Positions 1 to 9,062 of a stretch of DNA of 64,000 nt are shown piece after piece (the first letter of the stretch is position 1; each line of letters opens with the position of its first letter). The notes beneath the pieces are model-generated. The model searched no databases. It had not been told where the DNA came from and saw only the letters and a program-made list of their open reading frames with translations. The stretch lies in NCBI RefSeq assembly GCF_005116655.2, contig NZ_CP050698.1, positions 3,083,489 through 3,147,488 of the forward strand, written 5' to 3'. The translations under genes and the position numbers were made by a program. Source of the stretch: Desulfosediminicola flagellatus (GTDB taxonomy: Bacteria > Desulfobacterota > Desulfobulbia > Desulfobulbales > Desulfocapsaceae).

Positions 1-556
1 TGCACTGCATTATACAAAGCTGATTGTTTATCGGCATAATGGCATCGTATGCGCGTTTAATATCCTCAAGCGTGCCACCACCAGTACTCATCAATATTGG
101 CTTGCCGAACCCTGCAATGTGTTTAAGCAATGGAATAGTCTTCAGATCACCTGAAGCAATTTTATAGGCAGGAACCCCAACCTCTTTGAGGAAATTTGCA
201 CTTGGAATATCAAAAGCAGTCGCAAAAAAATCTATTTTTTGTTCATCTGCAAATTTTTTCAGCTCAATATATTCTTGAAACCCAAATTCAAGGAACTCAC
301 GGTGTTCACCATACGTTGCACCAAAACTGTTCCGATTTTCATATGGCTTATTATACGCCTCACTCGTATACAATGTTTTGTTATCACGCTTCTGTAATTT
401 TACAGCATCTGCCCCAGCTTTTTTGGCAGCTACAAACATTTCCTTGCAGACATCGACACTTCCCTGATGGTTATTGCCAATTTCAGCTATAACATAACAA
501 TCGCTATCATCATTAATCAGATGCTCACCTATCTTCAAGCTTCTTGTTTTTGTCAT
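1..556 (-). CDS. neuB: NeuB/SpsE-like sialic (nonulosonic) acid synthase, partial
   Basis: This is the N-terminal 185 residues of an N-acetylneuraminate synthase-like enzyme; the 3' end lies beyond the left window edge. Visible motifs are AEIGNNHQGS near residue 24, AGADAVKLQ near 50, FFATAFD near 110, and YKIASGD followed by KPILMSTGG near 132-155. These are the phosphoenolpyruvate-binding barrel motifs of the NeuB family. The family condenses PEP with an aldose to make a 3-deoxy-2-ulosonic acid. The chosen ATG at 556 begins MTKTRSLKIG. The frame stays open upstream to about 682 but has no ATG there. The upstream neighbours (transketolase, cytidylyltransferase, ALDH, SDR) suggest a nonulosonate-like product; the exact aldose substrate cannot be told from sequence. 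Confidence 0.88.
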   Translation of the reverse strand, partial: MTKTRSLKIGEHLINDDSDCYVIAEIGNNHQGSVDVCKEMFVAAKKAGADAVKLQKRDNKTLYTSEAYNKPYENRNSFGATYGEHREFLEFGFQEYIELKKFADEQKIDFFATAFDIPSANFLKEVGVPAYKIASGDLKTIPLLKHIAGFGKPILMSTGGGTLEDIKRAYDAIMPINNQLCIMQC

Positions 557-1211
557 GGTATTTATCCGTCCGGAATTTTGAATTATTTCTTTACGGTTGT
601 TTTCTTGCTTGTCTAAGTCCTCAATAAATCGCAGCCCCCCTAAGGATATAGCGTTGCAAGCTGCAACATTGCACCTGGCCCTTTAAGCTATCGAAACGTC
701 ATCCTTTTTTGATCTCCTTATTAACATCACAGTAACTTCTAAAGGAGATGGAAAACCCTTAGATACAGCACAGCTAATCAAAACTCATATGAATCGTCAA
801 ATAAGACATATTCATACCTGCGACCAGGTGATTTCATTCCCATTCAGACAATTCGTAGGCTTATATGATATAGTTTTCTTCATTGAGGTATAAAAGCACC
901 ACAGAAAGCAGTACGACTCACTATACCATTGAATAATGTCAGTTGTTTCCTGGATGAAAAGTATATTTCTTTATGTCACTTCTGTTCAGAGATATGATTC
1001 TTTATCTAGAAATGCATGAATTTAGAAACCATTTAAGATTCATTTTCACGCTAGGCGTATACGTGTTTTTTACAACTATTATGCCTGACATGCAACTGCA
1101 TTCTTATTTGATTCTACTTTATTGACAGATATACTATCATCACTGTTTCGATTCTACAGACATCTCTCGTTGAACCATTTGCCTCTATGGAGCAGCAGAT
1201 ATGAATCTACT
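557..1211. other. Intergenic region without recognisable gene
   Basis: About 650 bases of AT-rich DNA between the NeuB-like gene and the IS3 transposase relic. I see no intact gene. The part nearest neuB (557-682) is open in the neuB frame and could be translated leader or the remains of a previous gene. The rest may be degraded IS flank. Confidence 0.5.
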
Positions 1212-1773
1212 TCACAAGTCACTGCTTATGTGGTCAAGCAAAATGTTCACTTTTCTTAGGCGCCCTTTCTCCAATTCGTATGTTCTTTCAAAGTCATTAA
1301 GACTGAGATAGCCAAGAAATATATGCTGTCTCCTATTTTTGCAAAACAACTCTATGTGAACAAAAGATCTCTTCCGGGCAGAATCAGGTGAAATAGAGAG
1401 AACTATATATACGCTTAATCTTTAAAATTCCGAAGCAGGCTTCAGTCACACCGTCACCCCACCAATTTCCCTTACGGATATTGTTGCTTATCATCAAAAT
1501 ATATTTCTAGAATCTATTACTGTAGCACCAAATCCCACGATCTGAATAAAAACAGGGACCTGATGTTTGGCTGCGGCAGCAGACTGTCATTTACATTGCA
1601 CTGATAACACTAGCTTTCGTCATCAAACTTTTCAAAAAACATCGACGACATTGCGGAAATACATCTATAGCAACTGTCAGATACAACCAACATTCTGAAC
1701 TCCTGACATTTGATATCGTAACAATAAGCGTGTCAGATGCTGACATCTCCACAATACATGCAATATTAAACAC
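1212..1773 (-). pseudogene. IS3-family transposase (OrfB) relic
   Basis: Translating the minus strand piecewise recovers the C-terminal half of an IS3-family OrfB integrase-like transposase. In order it shows ECWLYLTVAIDVF (1591-1773, typical WLYLAVVIDLFSR), then CFYSDRG (typical HSDRG, second catalytic Asp), then RKGNWWGDGVTEACFG (typical RKGNCWDNAVAESFF, catalytic Glu), then VHIELFCKNRRQH and LGYLSLNDFE near the end. The reading frame has in-frame stops and at least one frameshift near 1390. The first catalytic Asp position appears to be Thr. OrfA and the 5' part of OrfB are missing, so the copy is truncated as well as decayed. The TGA at 1214-1212 is the apparent ancestral stop. Confidence 0.8.
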
Positions 1774-1804
1774 TTGCAGTATATTTTGTATTGCTGCAGC
1801 ATAG

Positions 1805-3724
1805 TCATTTTTTAATTGAGTTTTGAACAGTGTTAATGATCGTTTTTTTGTCTAATCCGTGTGCTTCAAGAACTTCGTCATTAGTCCCACAGACAGGAAT
1901 CCCTATCACGCCCAGATGTTTGATTTCAGGGACAACATTGAGACAACCAGCAAGAGTATTAGATATCATCTCGCCCTGCCCACCTCGTATATAATGATTG
2001 TCCAATGTAATCAGAACATCACATCCATCAATAGCCACTTTAGTAAGCCATTCAGTGTCAACACAATTCAGCCATGGCAGATTGACTATCCTAACATTAA
2101 TACCTTCAGCTTTAAGGATCTCAGCAGCCTTCCACGCCTGCGCGAGCAGTACAGGACCATAACCGATGAGAACAGCGTCATTTCCTTCTCTTAATATGAT
2201 TCCTTTTCCTCGTTCAACTTTATGCTCTCTAGGAAGTTGATATGGTATTTCACATGGTATCGAAACAAGACGCATATAAGTACTACCAGAAGCAACGTTG
2301 AGGCAGTAATCCAGAAGAACAAAAACTTCAGCTTCGCAACAAGGCTCGACGACATCAATACCAGGAATTGCTGATAATGATGAGATATCCCTGACAGCCT
2401 GGTGCGAATGGCCTGGACCGCCAGGTACAATTCCTGCTAGAGATCCGACATAAACAATTTTGGTTTGTTCAGTTGCATTGTTATAAATCTGCTCATTGGG
2501 TCTCGCAGAGAGAAAGCAACCAAATGAATGAACAACAGGCAGCAATCCTCCTAACGCCATCCCTCCAGCTTGTGAAACCATATCCTGTTCTGCTATTCCA
2601 CACTCAACAAAGCGCTCTGGGAATTCCTTTTTAAAGCGTATGAGGCCGGTATCTAATATGAGATCCGCATCAAGAGCAATTATATCAGGATTACGTTCTG
2701 CTTGCCCAACAAGTGCCTCTGAATATGCCGCAACAAGTCGTTCAACCTTTTCAGGCCCCTTGACGAGTGGTGGTGCAACAATATTTTCGAGAGCTACAGG
2801 CACTAGTCCAACATCAGAGGTCAACGTATCCAAATGTTCTTTCAGCTCAGTTATTGCCATGCGATACGCACTCTGATCCGGCGCACCACTATGGAACCGA
2901 TACATTGCCACGTCAGAATCAAGACTTGTATGTTCCATAAATGAAACGCCACACCCTTTCACCGTGTCGGCTATCAGTACCTTCGGCTGATCAGTGATTC
3001 CTCTGAAATCATCGAAAACCCTTTGTAATTGGAGAATGTCGTTACCATCACACCGACCGACATGCCAACCAAAAGAAGAGAACTTTGCTTCGAGGTCACC
3101 AAGATCACTTGTCTTTTTAACAAACGTATCTGATTGAAGCTTATTATGATCCACAACTACAATAAGATTACCAAGCTTCTGGTTGGCTGCCGATACCAAT
3201 GACTCCCAGATCTGGCCTTCCTGCAGTTCGCCATCTCCTGTCATAACAAAAACACTACCATCACGACCGAATCTTTCATTTGCAAAGAGAAGACCCTTTG
3301 CCTTTGAAATACCCATGCCAAGTGAACCGGTATTGGTCACACATGCAGACACAGAGACATCCGGATGACCAGGCAAACCTTTCTTTCGTCTTAGCGAGTG
3401 GATAAGATCAAAATTCAATCGATCCATGCCAGCCATCACCGCATAATACGCAGGGGCATCATGGCCTTTTGAAGAAAAGAAAAGATCATCCTTTCCCATT
3501 TCTCCAAGATGGAGCCAGGATACAATATCCAGACTCGAGAAACTGCTACCTATATGCCCGGAACCAGCTTTTGCGATCATGTATAACGCGTTTATTCTGG
3601 AAGCAAAGGCAAATATTTTGGCCTTTTGTGTTTCTTCAACTACAGCTTCACGAATTCTCGTGAATTCTGCGAATGGCACGAAATACAATACTCCCTCTAC
3701 AGGTTCTCCTACAAGGTCACCCAT
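1805..3724 (-). CDS. Transketolase-family enzyme in sugar cassette
   Basis: A single 639-residue polypeptide carries both transketolase halves. The N-terminal thiamine diphosphate domain shows SGH at 55-57, SKGHD at 85-89 and the metal/ThDP motif GDGELQEG at 163-170 with N194. The central pyrimidine-binding domain shows GIAEQDM near 380, which holds the catalytic Glu. The family moves two-carbon ketol units between sugars using ThDP. The start at 3724 has an AAGGA Shine-Dalgarno seven bases upstream. It sits between a cytidylyltransferase and the NeuB-like gene, not with pentose-phosphate genes, so a dedicated role in making an unusual sugar precursor is inferred. A housekeeping transketolase is less likely given this context and the divergent N-terminus. 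Confidence 0.9.
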   Translation of the reverse strand: MGDLVGEPVEGVLYFVPFAEFTRIREAVVEETQKAKIFAFASRINALYMIAKAGSGHIGSSFSSLDIVSWLHLGEMGKDDLFFSSKGHDAPAYYAVMAGMDRLNFDLIHSLRRKKGLPGHPDVSVSACVTNTGSLGMGISKAKGLLFANERFGRDGSVFVMTGDGELQEGQIWESLVSAANQKLGNLIVVVDHNKLQSDTFVKKTSDLGDLEAKFSSFGWHVGRCDGNDILQLQRVFDDFRGITDQPKVLIADTVKGCGVSFMEHTSLDSDVAMYRFHSGAPDQSAYRMAITELKEHLDTLTSDVGLVPVALENIVAPPLVKGPEKVERLVAAYSEALVGQAERNPDIIALDADLILDTGLIRFKKEFPERFVECGIAEQDMVSQAGGMALGGLLPVVHSFGCFLSARPNEQIYNNATEQTKIVYVGSLAGIVPGGPGHSHQAVRDISSLSAIPGIDVVEPCCEAEVFVLLDYCLNVASGSTYMRLVSIPCEIPYQLPREHKVERGKGIILREGNDAVLIGYGPVLLAQAWKAAEILKAEGINVRIVNLPWLNCVDTEWLTKVAIDGCDVLITLDNHYIRGGQGEMISNTLAGCLNVVPEIKHLGVIGIPVCGTNDEVLEAHGLDKKTIINTVQNSIKK

Positions 3725-3746
3725 CTATATATCCTTTCTTAACAGG

Positions 3747-4493
3747 TTATCTTTTATAAGGTGGCTGCGATATTTCAGGCAACTTCGCCTCAGCGTTTCT
3801 TATGTAATGTTCGGCAAGAACCCAATCCACTTCCTTATTAATATCGAATCCTTCAAAACCCTCTGTAATAAACGGTTGGATTATTTCTCCAGCTATGGTT
3901 CTGCCTTTTTCTATAACTGATGATCTAGCAATCTCAAGACTGGCATTCTGCACATACACCTCTGGTAAAGCTGCAAACTGGCTGGAGTGCCACGGTTGAG
4001 AGGGAGGTGTAACCGGCATCACCGGATACATTATTTCGCCACGAACAACCCACATTTTACCCGGATGCTGCGAGCAGATCTCAACAGCTCGAAGCGAATC
4101 CGCCTGCCCAAAGTCATGAAACTGTTTCCATGCTCGCTGAATTGTCTTCACCTGGCGGAAAGGAGATGTAGGCCGCAGTACACTGAAATACTGATATTCA
4201 TCACCTTGGGCTTTCAACTCGCTCAAGGTGTATTCAACCCACTCAATATCAGGAGATTTCGAACCAGCAATACTAACAGGTCTCAAAAACGGCACTTTAG
4301 CCCCATAATATTGACCTATATCAGCATACTCTTTAGAATCTGTAGATATAAGAACAGTATCAAAAACGCCTGACTGGATTGCGGTAGATATCGTATAGGC
4401 GATCAGAGGATGGCCACCTAAGAGCCGTATATTCTTGTCCGGAACCCTTACAGAACCGGATCTTGCCGGGATAAGTGCTATTGATTTATTCAT
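3747..4493 (-). CDS. neuA: NeuA-like acylneuraminate cytidylyltransferase
   Basis: This 248-residue protein opens with IPARSGSVRVPDKN (residues 8-21), the nucleotide-binding signature of CMP-sialic acid and CMP-Kdo synthetases. ISTDSKEYADIG and LRPTSPFR follow, as in NeuA. The family couples CTP to a 3-deoxy-ulosonic acid to give a CMP-sugar and pyrophosphate. It starts eight bases after the ALDH stop codon and lies just upstream of the transketolase, so it is almost certainly co-transcribed with them. With the NeuB-like gene it forms a synthesis and activation pair. The sugar specificity is not readable here. Confidence 0.9.
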   Translation of the reverse strand: MNKSIALIPARSGSVRVPDKNIRLLGGHPLIAYTISTAIQSGVFDTVLISTDSKEYADIGQYYGAKVPFLRPVSIAGSKSPDIEWVEYTLSELKAQGDEYQYFSVLRPTSPFRQVKTIQRAWKQFHDFGQADSLRAVEICSQHPGKMWVVRGEIMYPVMPVTPPSQPWHSSQFAALPEVYVQNASLEIARSSVIEKGRTIAGEIIQPFITEGFEGFDINKEVDWVLAEHYIRNAEAKLPEISQPPYKR

Positions 4494-4500
4494 TCGTCTT

Positions 4501-5979
4501 TCACACTTTACCCGGGTTAGTAATTAAATTAATATATTTAACATCACTGTATACATCGAGCGCTTCAACGCCTGCCTCCCTCCAGCCCGTGCCGGAGTTT
4601 TTCAATCCGCCGAACCCCATGTGTGGTTCACTTCCGTGGGTTCCGCCATTTACAACGATCACCCCAGCCTGAACCTTGTTAGAGTATTCCATCGCCCGAT
4701 TAATATCATTTGTGTGGATCGATGATGTAAGTCCAAACTCTGAGTTGTTGACTAACTCAATAGCCTCATTGAGATCTTTCACTTCATACAGACATGTTAT
4801 CGGGCCAAACAGTTCATTCTGAGAAATCTGGCTATCAGGAGATACTTTCTCGACAATTGTAGGCTGCATATAGTAACCGGACTGAAGTTGCCCCTTTATC
4901 ACTCGTTCACCACCAATAACAACATCAGCCCCATCCTCCTTCGCCTTACCAACTACTGAAAGCATGTTATCAAGTTGTTTCTCATTTATAACCGGACCTA
5001 GAAAATCAGTATCCCCGACTCCCATACTTAATTCATTCGTGGCATTTATAAGTTTCTTTTTAAACTTCTCGTAAATTGAACTGAAAACCACAATTCTACT
5101 TGCAGCTGCGCACCGCTGCCCTGCATTACTAAAAGCAGAGGCAACTGCCCACTGCACAGCATTATCGATATCTGCATCATCACAAACGGTCAGAGCATTC
5201 TTGCCGCCTAGCTCAAGACATACTTTGGCAAGCCTTTCACCAGCAACACGATTTATGAGACTGCCGGTCACATGACCACCGGTAAAACTCACCAGATCAA
5301 CTTGAGGTGACTCTACAAGGGGCATCCCTGCTTCTGCGCCAAGCCCTTGTAAAACATTTAAAACACCGGCAGGGAGCCCAATCTCACGACAGATATCGGC
5401 GAATATCCAGGCAGTACCCGGTGTATCTTCAGAAGGTTTAAGAATGGATGCGTTGCCGCAAAACATTGCAGGAAATGCTTTCCAGGCGACATTTGCAATC
5501 GGGGTGTTCGAGGCGATAATCAAGGCTGCAACGCCAAGTGGCTGACGAACAGTGAGCACCTGTCGATTAGCCATTGTTGCCCCCATAGTTTTGCCATAAT
5601 TTCGACGCCCTTCGCCAGCAATGAAAAATCCCATTTCAATGGCAGCCTGGGTTTCACCTAGAGCATGTGGAAGAGCCTTGCCGGACTCGGTTGCAACAAT
5701 CTCTGCTATTTCACTTTTACGTTCCATCATACGAAAGGCTATATCCCGAATGATATCTGCACGTGCTACACTGGTCATGTTCGCCCATGCAGCCTGAGCT
5801 TTTTTGGCAGCAGCTATGGCCAGCAATGCATCCCCGGACCCTGAACGGGCGACCTTGCATACTTCCTGACCTGAATGAGGATTGATGTTCCCAAACAATT
5901 GTCCAGAACTAGCTGCACCCATCTTTCCATCTATGAAATTTGGAATCACTTCTGGAAAAGCTGTCATATTTTCCACCAT
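4501..5979 (-). CDS. Aldehyde dehydrogenase family protein
   Basis: An NAD(P)-dependent aldehyde dehydrogenase of about 492 residues. Visible are the substrate/cofactor motif VAALIIASNTP with KPSEDTP, the general-base motif LELGGKN and the catalytic cysteine in SNAGQRCAAASR. The C-terminal NELFGPI segment is also present. The frame is open to 6018, overlapping the SDR gene. I prefer the ATG at 5979, just after the SDR stop, because the TGGTAA around that stop can act as ribosome-binding site. In a NeuA/NeuB/transketolase cassette it may oxidise an aldehyde sugar intermediate to an acid; that role is inference. Confidence 0.9.
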   Translation of the reverse strand: MVENMTAFPEVIPNFIDGKMGAASSGQLFGNINPHSGQEVCKVARSGSGDALLAIAAAKKAQAAWANMTSVARADIIRDIAFRMMERKSEIAEIVATESGKALPHALGETQAAIEMGFFIAGEGRRNYGKTMGATMANRQVLTVRQPLGVAALIIASNTPIANVAWKAFPAMFCGNASILKPSEDTPGTAWIFADICREIGLPAGVLNVLQGLGAEAGMPLVESPQVDLVSFTGGHVTGSLINRVAGERLAKVCLELGGKNALTVCDDADIDNAVQWAVASAFSNAGQRCAAASRIVVFSSIYEKFKKKLINATNELSMGVGDTDFLGPVINEKQLDNMLSVVGKAKEDGADVVIGGERVIKGQLQSGYYMQPTIVEKVSPDSQISQNELFGPITCLYEVKDLNEAIELVNNSEFGLTSSIHTNDINRAMEYSNKVQAGVIVVNGGTHGSEPHMGFGGLKNSGTGWREAGVEALDVYSDVKYINLITNPGKV

Positions 5980-5989
5980 ATGTAAATTG

Positions 5990-6796
5990 TTACCAAGCAG
6001 ACCAACCACCATCAACAACCAGGTTAGATCCTGTCATGTAGGATGAAGCATCAGATGCCAACAATATTACCGGACCTATAAATTCCTCTGCATCTGCCAT
6101 CCTACCAATGGGCATCCTACTGAGATATGCATCTAAAAATTCTTTTGGTTGATCATTGAAAACACCGGCCAGTGTTAAGGTATTGACCCGCACCCCTGAT
6201 TTGGCCCAGTAGGTTGCCAGGTATCTTGTTAGATTTAGTATGGCTGATTTAGACACAGAATAGGCCACCGGTTTGAAGAATTCTTCTCCTGCTGACCTGC
6301 GAAAATCGTATAAGTCCTGACAAGGCGAGAGAATGCCATATATAGAGGAAATGTTGATAATAGATCCACAACCTTTATCAGCCATGTCCTTACCAAACAC
6401 CTGACAACAAAACAATGTGCCCTTTACATTGACATCCATTACTTTGTTATAGGATAACTCCGGATACGTTTCAAAAGGACCGACCTCTGAAGCAGGTGAA
6501 TCCGGCGGGGAATCCAACGCGGCATTATTAATTAATATATCGGCAACTCCAAAATCATTTTTGATTTTCTGGGAAACCGAATCCACTTCTGCTCGATTGG
6601 TAATATCGACAACATATGGCTTTATCGAACCCTCTTCGAGATAGAGAGCAAATCTCTCATCTGCGATTTTTGGTACACTTGCCAAATCGAGAATAGCAAC
6701 ACGAGCTCCATGCTCCACAAGAGCAACCGAATAAATCACCCCAAGTTGCCCCATGCCACCGGTGATAACTGCAATTTTATCCTTAACATTAATCAT
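5990..6796 (-). CDS. Short-chain dehydrogenase/reductase
   Basis: A classical SDR of 268 residues. The Rossmann motif TGGMGQLG is at 12-19, NNAA at 90-93, the catalytic Ser at about 150, and the YSVSK active site gives Tyr179 and Lys183. The C-terminus VVDGGWSAW is typical. It oxidises or reduces a hydroxyl using NAD(P). It is the first gene of the cassette SDR-ALDH-NeuA-transketolase and overlaps the long form of the ALDH frame, so it probably acts on the same sugar intermediate. A gap of about 250 bases with no recognisable gene separates it from the glycosyltransferase upstream, so a promoter may lie there. Confidence 0.9.
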   Translation of the reverse strand: MINVKDKIAVITGGMGQLGVIYSVALVEHGARVAILDLASVPKIADERFALYLEEGSIKPYVVDITNRAEVDSVSQKIKNDFGVADILINNAALDSPPDSPASEVGPFETYPELSYNKVMDVNVKGTLFCCQVFGKDMADKGCGSIINISSIYGILSPCQDLYDFRRSAGEEFFKPVAYSVSKSAILNLTRYLATYWAKSGVRVNTLTLAGVFNDQPKEFLDAYLSRMPIGRMADAEEFIGPVILLASDASSYMTGSNLVVDGGWSAW

Positions 6797-7052
6797 AGTG
6801 TATATTTTTCTCCGAAAGAGTAAACACCAGCAGGTTTCAAAAAAATAGTTATCATTGTTATAATATCACCCCAAAACATTTTAAAAATTGTTAAGGATTG
6901 GTACCCCGTTATCAAAAATAAACGTTACTCTGCTCAGAAAGATCCAGGTGGACAAGGCTTGAAGGTAAATACTTAATCTTGACATTGCACAGCCACTAAG
7001 CACACTTTCCATTTACAGTTGATTGCTAACCGAAAAAAATGCAACATGAGAG

Positions 7053-7799
7053 TTATATCCCTTTAATATTTAAAATCTTTTCTATTGGATCAACTATAGA
7101 CCTTTTTATACGATATAATCTTGAGAAGTTTGTATTTCTGACTTTCTCAATTTCGTCGAAGTACAATTGAGTACCATGCATCGTAAAGCTAATTCCATCC
7201 ATAGAGAAAACAGAAACACATTGTTTAACGAAATCCAGGGTAGCTCCGTTATTCAAAACACGACAGAAAAAATCACGATCTCCGCAAATTCTATAGCTAG
7301 GATCATATAGTCCAAATTGTTCAAACAGATTTCGTTTAATGAAGGTAGATTGATGAGGTAACGGTCTATGGTAAATAAATTTTTTACGTACATCATGAAG
7401 ATCGATTCTTTTTATAGCTGGCTCCCTTTTCCATATTTCAGGAAAAATTACTTTCAGCCAGCAGACAACAATATCTAAATGTAAATATCTTGAGCAAATC
7501 GATAACGCATCATAACTATAAAGGAAATCTCCAGCATTAAGGAACAAACAATATTCACCCTTGGATAACTTAATACCCTTATTCATTGCATCATAGATTC
7601 CTTTATCAGGTTCTGATATGTAGGTAGACACTAAGGGATTACTCTCAATATATTCTACTGTTCCATCATGGGAATTACCGTCGATTACCACCCATTCATA
7701 ATCAATAAAATCCTGGTCTTTTATTGACTTGGCAGTGCGCTCAATTTCTTTTTTTGCGTTTAAACATACAGTAATTATGGAGATTTTAATTTTTCCCAT
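7053..7799 (-). CDS. Family 2 glycosyltransferase
   Basis: A 248-residue GT-A fold glycosyltransferase. It begins ISIITVCLNAKKEI, followed by WVVIDGNSHDGT and DKGIYDAMNKGI, then FLNAGD, the usual GT2 pattern of nucleotide-sugar and metal-binding residues. There is no membrane segment, so it should act at the cytoplasmic face on a lipid-linked or growing glycan. The start follows the stop of the upstream glycosyltransferase by eight bases with an AGAAGAGA ribosome-binding site between them, indicating one operon. Donor sugar and linkage are unknown. Confidence 0.9.
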   Translation of the reverse strand: MGKIKISIITVCLNAKKEIERTAKSIKDQDFIDYEWVVIDGNSHDGTVEYIESNPLVSTYISEPDKGIYDAMNKGIKLSKGEYCLFLNAGDFLYSYDALSICSRYLHLDIVVCWLKVIFPEIWKREPAIKRIDLHDVRKKFIYHRPLPHQSTFIKRNLFEQFGLYDPSYRICGDRDFFCRVLNNGATLDFVKQCVSVFSMDGISFTMHGTQLYFDEIEKVRNTNFSRLYRIKRSIVDPIEKILNIKGI

Positions 7800-7807
7800 A
7801 GTCTCTT

Positions 7808-9052
7808 CTAAACGGACATGTCACTATCGATATTTTCCCATTCATTATCGAGGAACCTGCAATAATTATTTATCACCTTTTTTCGAGGTAACTTATTTTC
7901 AACATAACTCCTAGCATTAACTCCCATCCTTTTAACTAAATCGCGATCAGTCAAACATAGTTTCAAAGCGGAAATCATATTTTCAAACAATTCAGACTCT
8001 TCACACAACAGCCCATTAAATTTGTCTTTTATAATCTCAGGATAACAACCCGAAGCGGTTGCAATTAAAGGTAACCCAGCGGCCATAGCTTCAATACCAG
8101 CCATGGAAAACCCTTCCCTTAATGTTGCGGGCATCAGACATACATCACCGGCACTTAGCAAATATGACATTTCCTCGCGTGGTACACCGCCACACCAAAC
8201 TACCTGAGGGTGTGAGTCCAATAACTTCTCTAAGGATTTCCTATGATGAGGTGGTGATAAATTATGAAATCCTCCGATTACTAAAAAAGTCATGTCAGGG
8301 AACATTTGTTCAGATATTTCAATAAGCCGTTCTAAATACCTACTCCCTTTATAAAGTGCAATCTTAGATGGGAAAACAACAACAAGGTTTTCAGGATTTA
8401 TTCCAAGATCATTACATACTTTTTGCCTTTTCATTGGAGATTCGGGTGAGAATTGATCAAGTTCTACACCGTTAGGAATTGTCAGAACAAAAGGATCAAG
8501 CCTAGCTGAATTGACGTAGGCTAATTTGGCCTGTCCTTGTGTTTGAGTTATGAGGACATCGCAATAATTATAAAAACTAACCTCACCTGGGTAACCATAG
8601 TGTCTTTGAGAGTATGCAATTGTAACATCAGGCAAAAGCCTCCTTAATTCAGGTAAAGAGTTAATTCCTCCCCAAACTAGTATTTTTTTTCCACCAGTAG
8701 CGCGAATCCATTCAGCAACACTTTTTAAAAAGACATCACCACCTTTACGGGTTATAACAGATTTCAACCAATTAACCCTACAGGTCATGGATGTGCTAAA
8801 ATCCTTAGAATTTATATCAAATTGGCAAACAGCAGTGTTAGATTGATCAGCTAAATGGAATGATTTTGGAATATATTTGCAAATTAGAACATCCTTTTCG
8901 GCACGTTCTTTGATTAGTTCCCAAACCAGAAACTTATAAGACCCTCCTGTTATAGGCGGAACATCTTGAGATATACTAAGGTGAACCCAATCATATTTAA
9001 TTTTTCCTTGCAGCATCTTTTCAGCACGATGTGTCATGTGACATTTAATCAT
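7808..9052 (-). CDS. Family 4 (GT-B) glycosyltransferase
   Basis: A GT-B glycosyltransferase of about 414 residues. The C-terminal half carries VVVFPSKIALYKGSRYLERLI, a donor-domain start, and the E-x7-E type motif around LREGFSMAGIEAMAAGLPLIAT that binds the nucleotide sugar. The frame opens with TTG at 9061, but ATG at 9052 has AGG nine bases upstream and is preferred. It is tightly packed between two other glycosyltransferase-like genes. The N-terminal acceptor domain is less conserved, so the acceptor is unknown. Confidence 0.88.
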   Translation of the reverse strand: MIKCHMTHRAEKMLQGKIKYDWVHLSISQDVPPITGGSYKFLVWELIKERAEKDVLICKYIPKSFHLADQSNTAVCQFDINSKDFSTSMTCRVNWLKSVITRKGGDVFLKSVAEWIRATGGKKILVWGGINSLPELRRLLPDVTIAYSQRHYGYPGEVSFYNYCDVLITQTQGQAKLAYVNSARLDPFVLTIPNGVELDQFSPESPMKRQKVCNDLGINPENLVVVFPSKIALYKGSRYLERLIEISEQMFPDMTFLVIGGFHNLSPPHHRKSLEKLLDSHPQVVWCGGVPREEMSYLLSAGDVCLMPATLREGFSMAGIEAMAAGLPLIATASGCYPEIIKDKFNGLLCEESELFENMISALKLCLTDRDLVKRMGVNARSYVENKLPRKKVINNYCRFLDNEWENIDSDMSV

Positions 9053-9062
9053 AGAAAGCAAC

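Noticed and set aside
196-492. Plus-strand open frame of 98 codons
   Set aside because: It is antisense to the NeuB-like gene, whose conserved motifs occupy the other strand.
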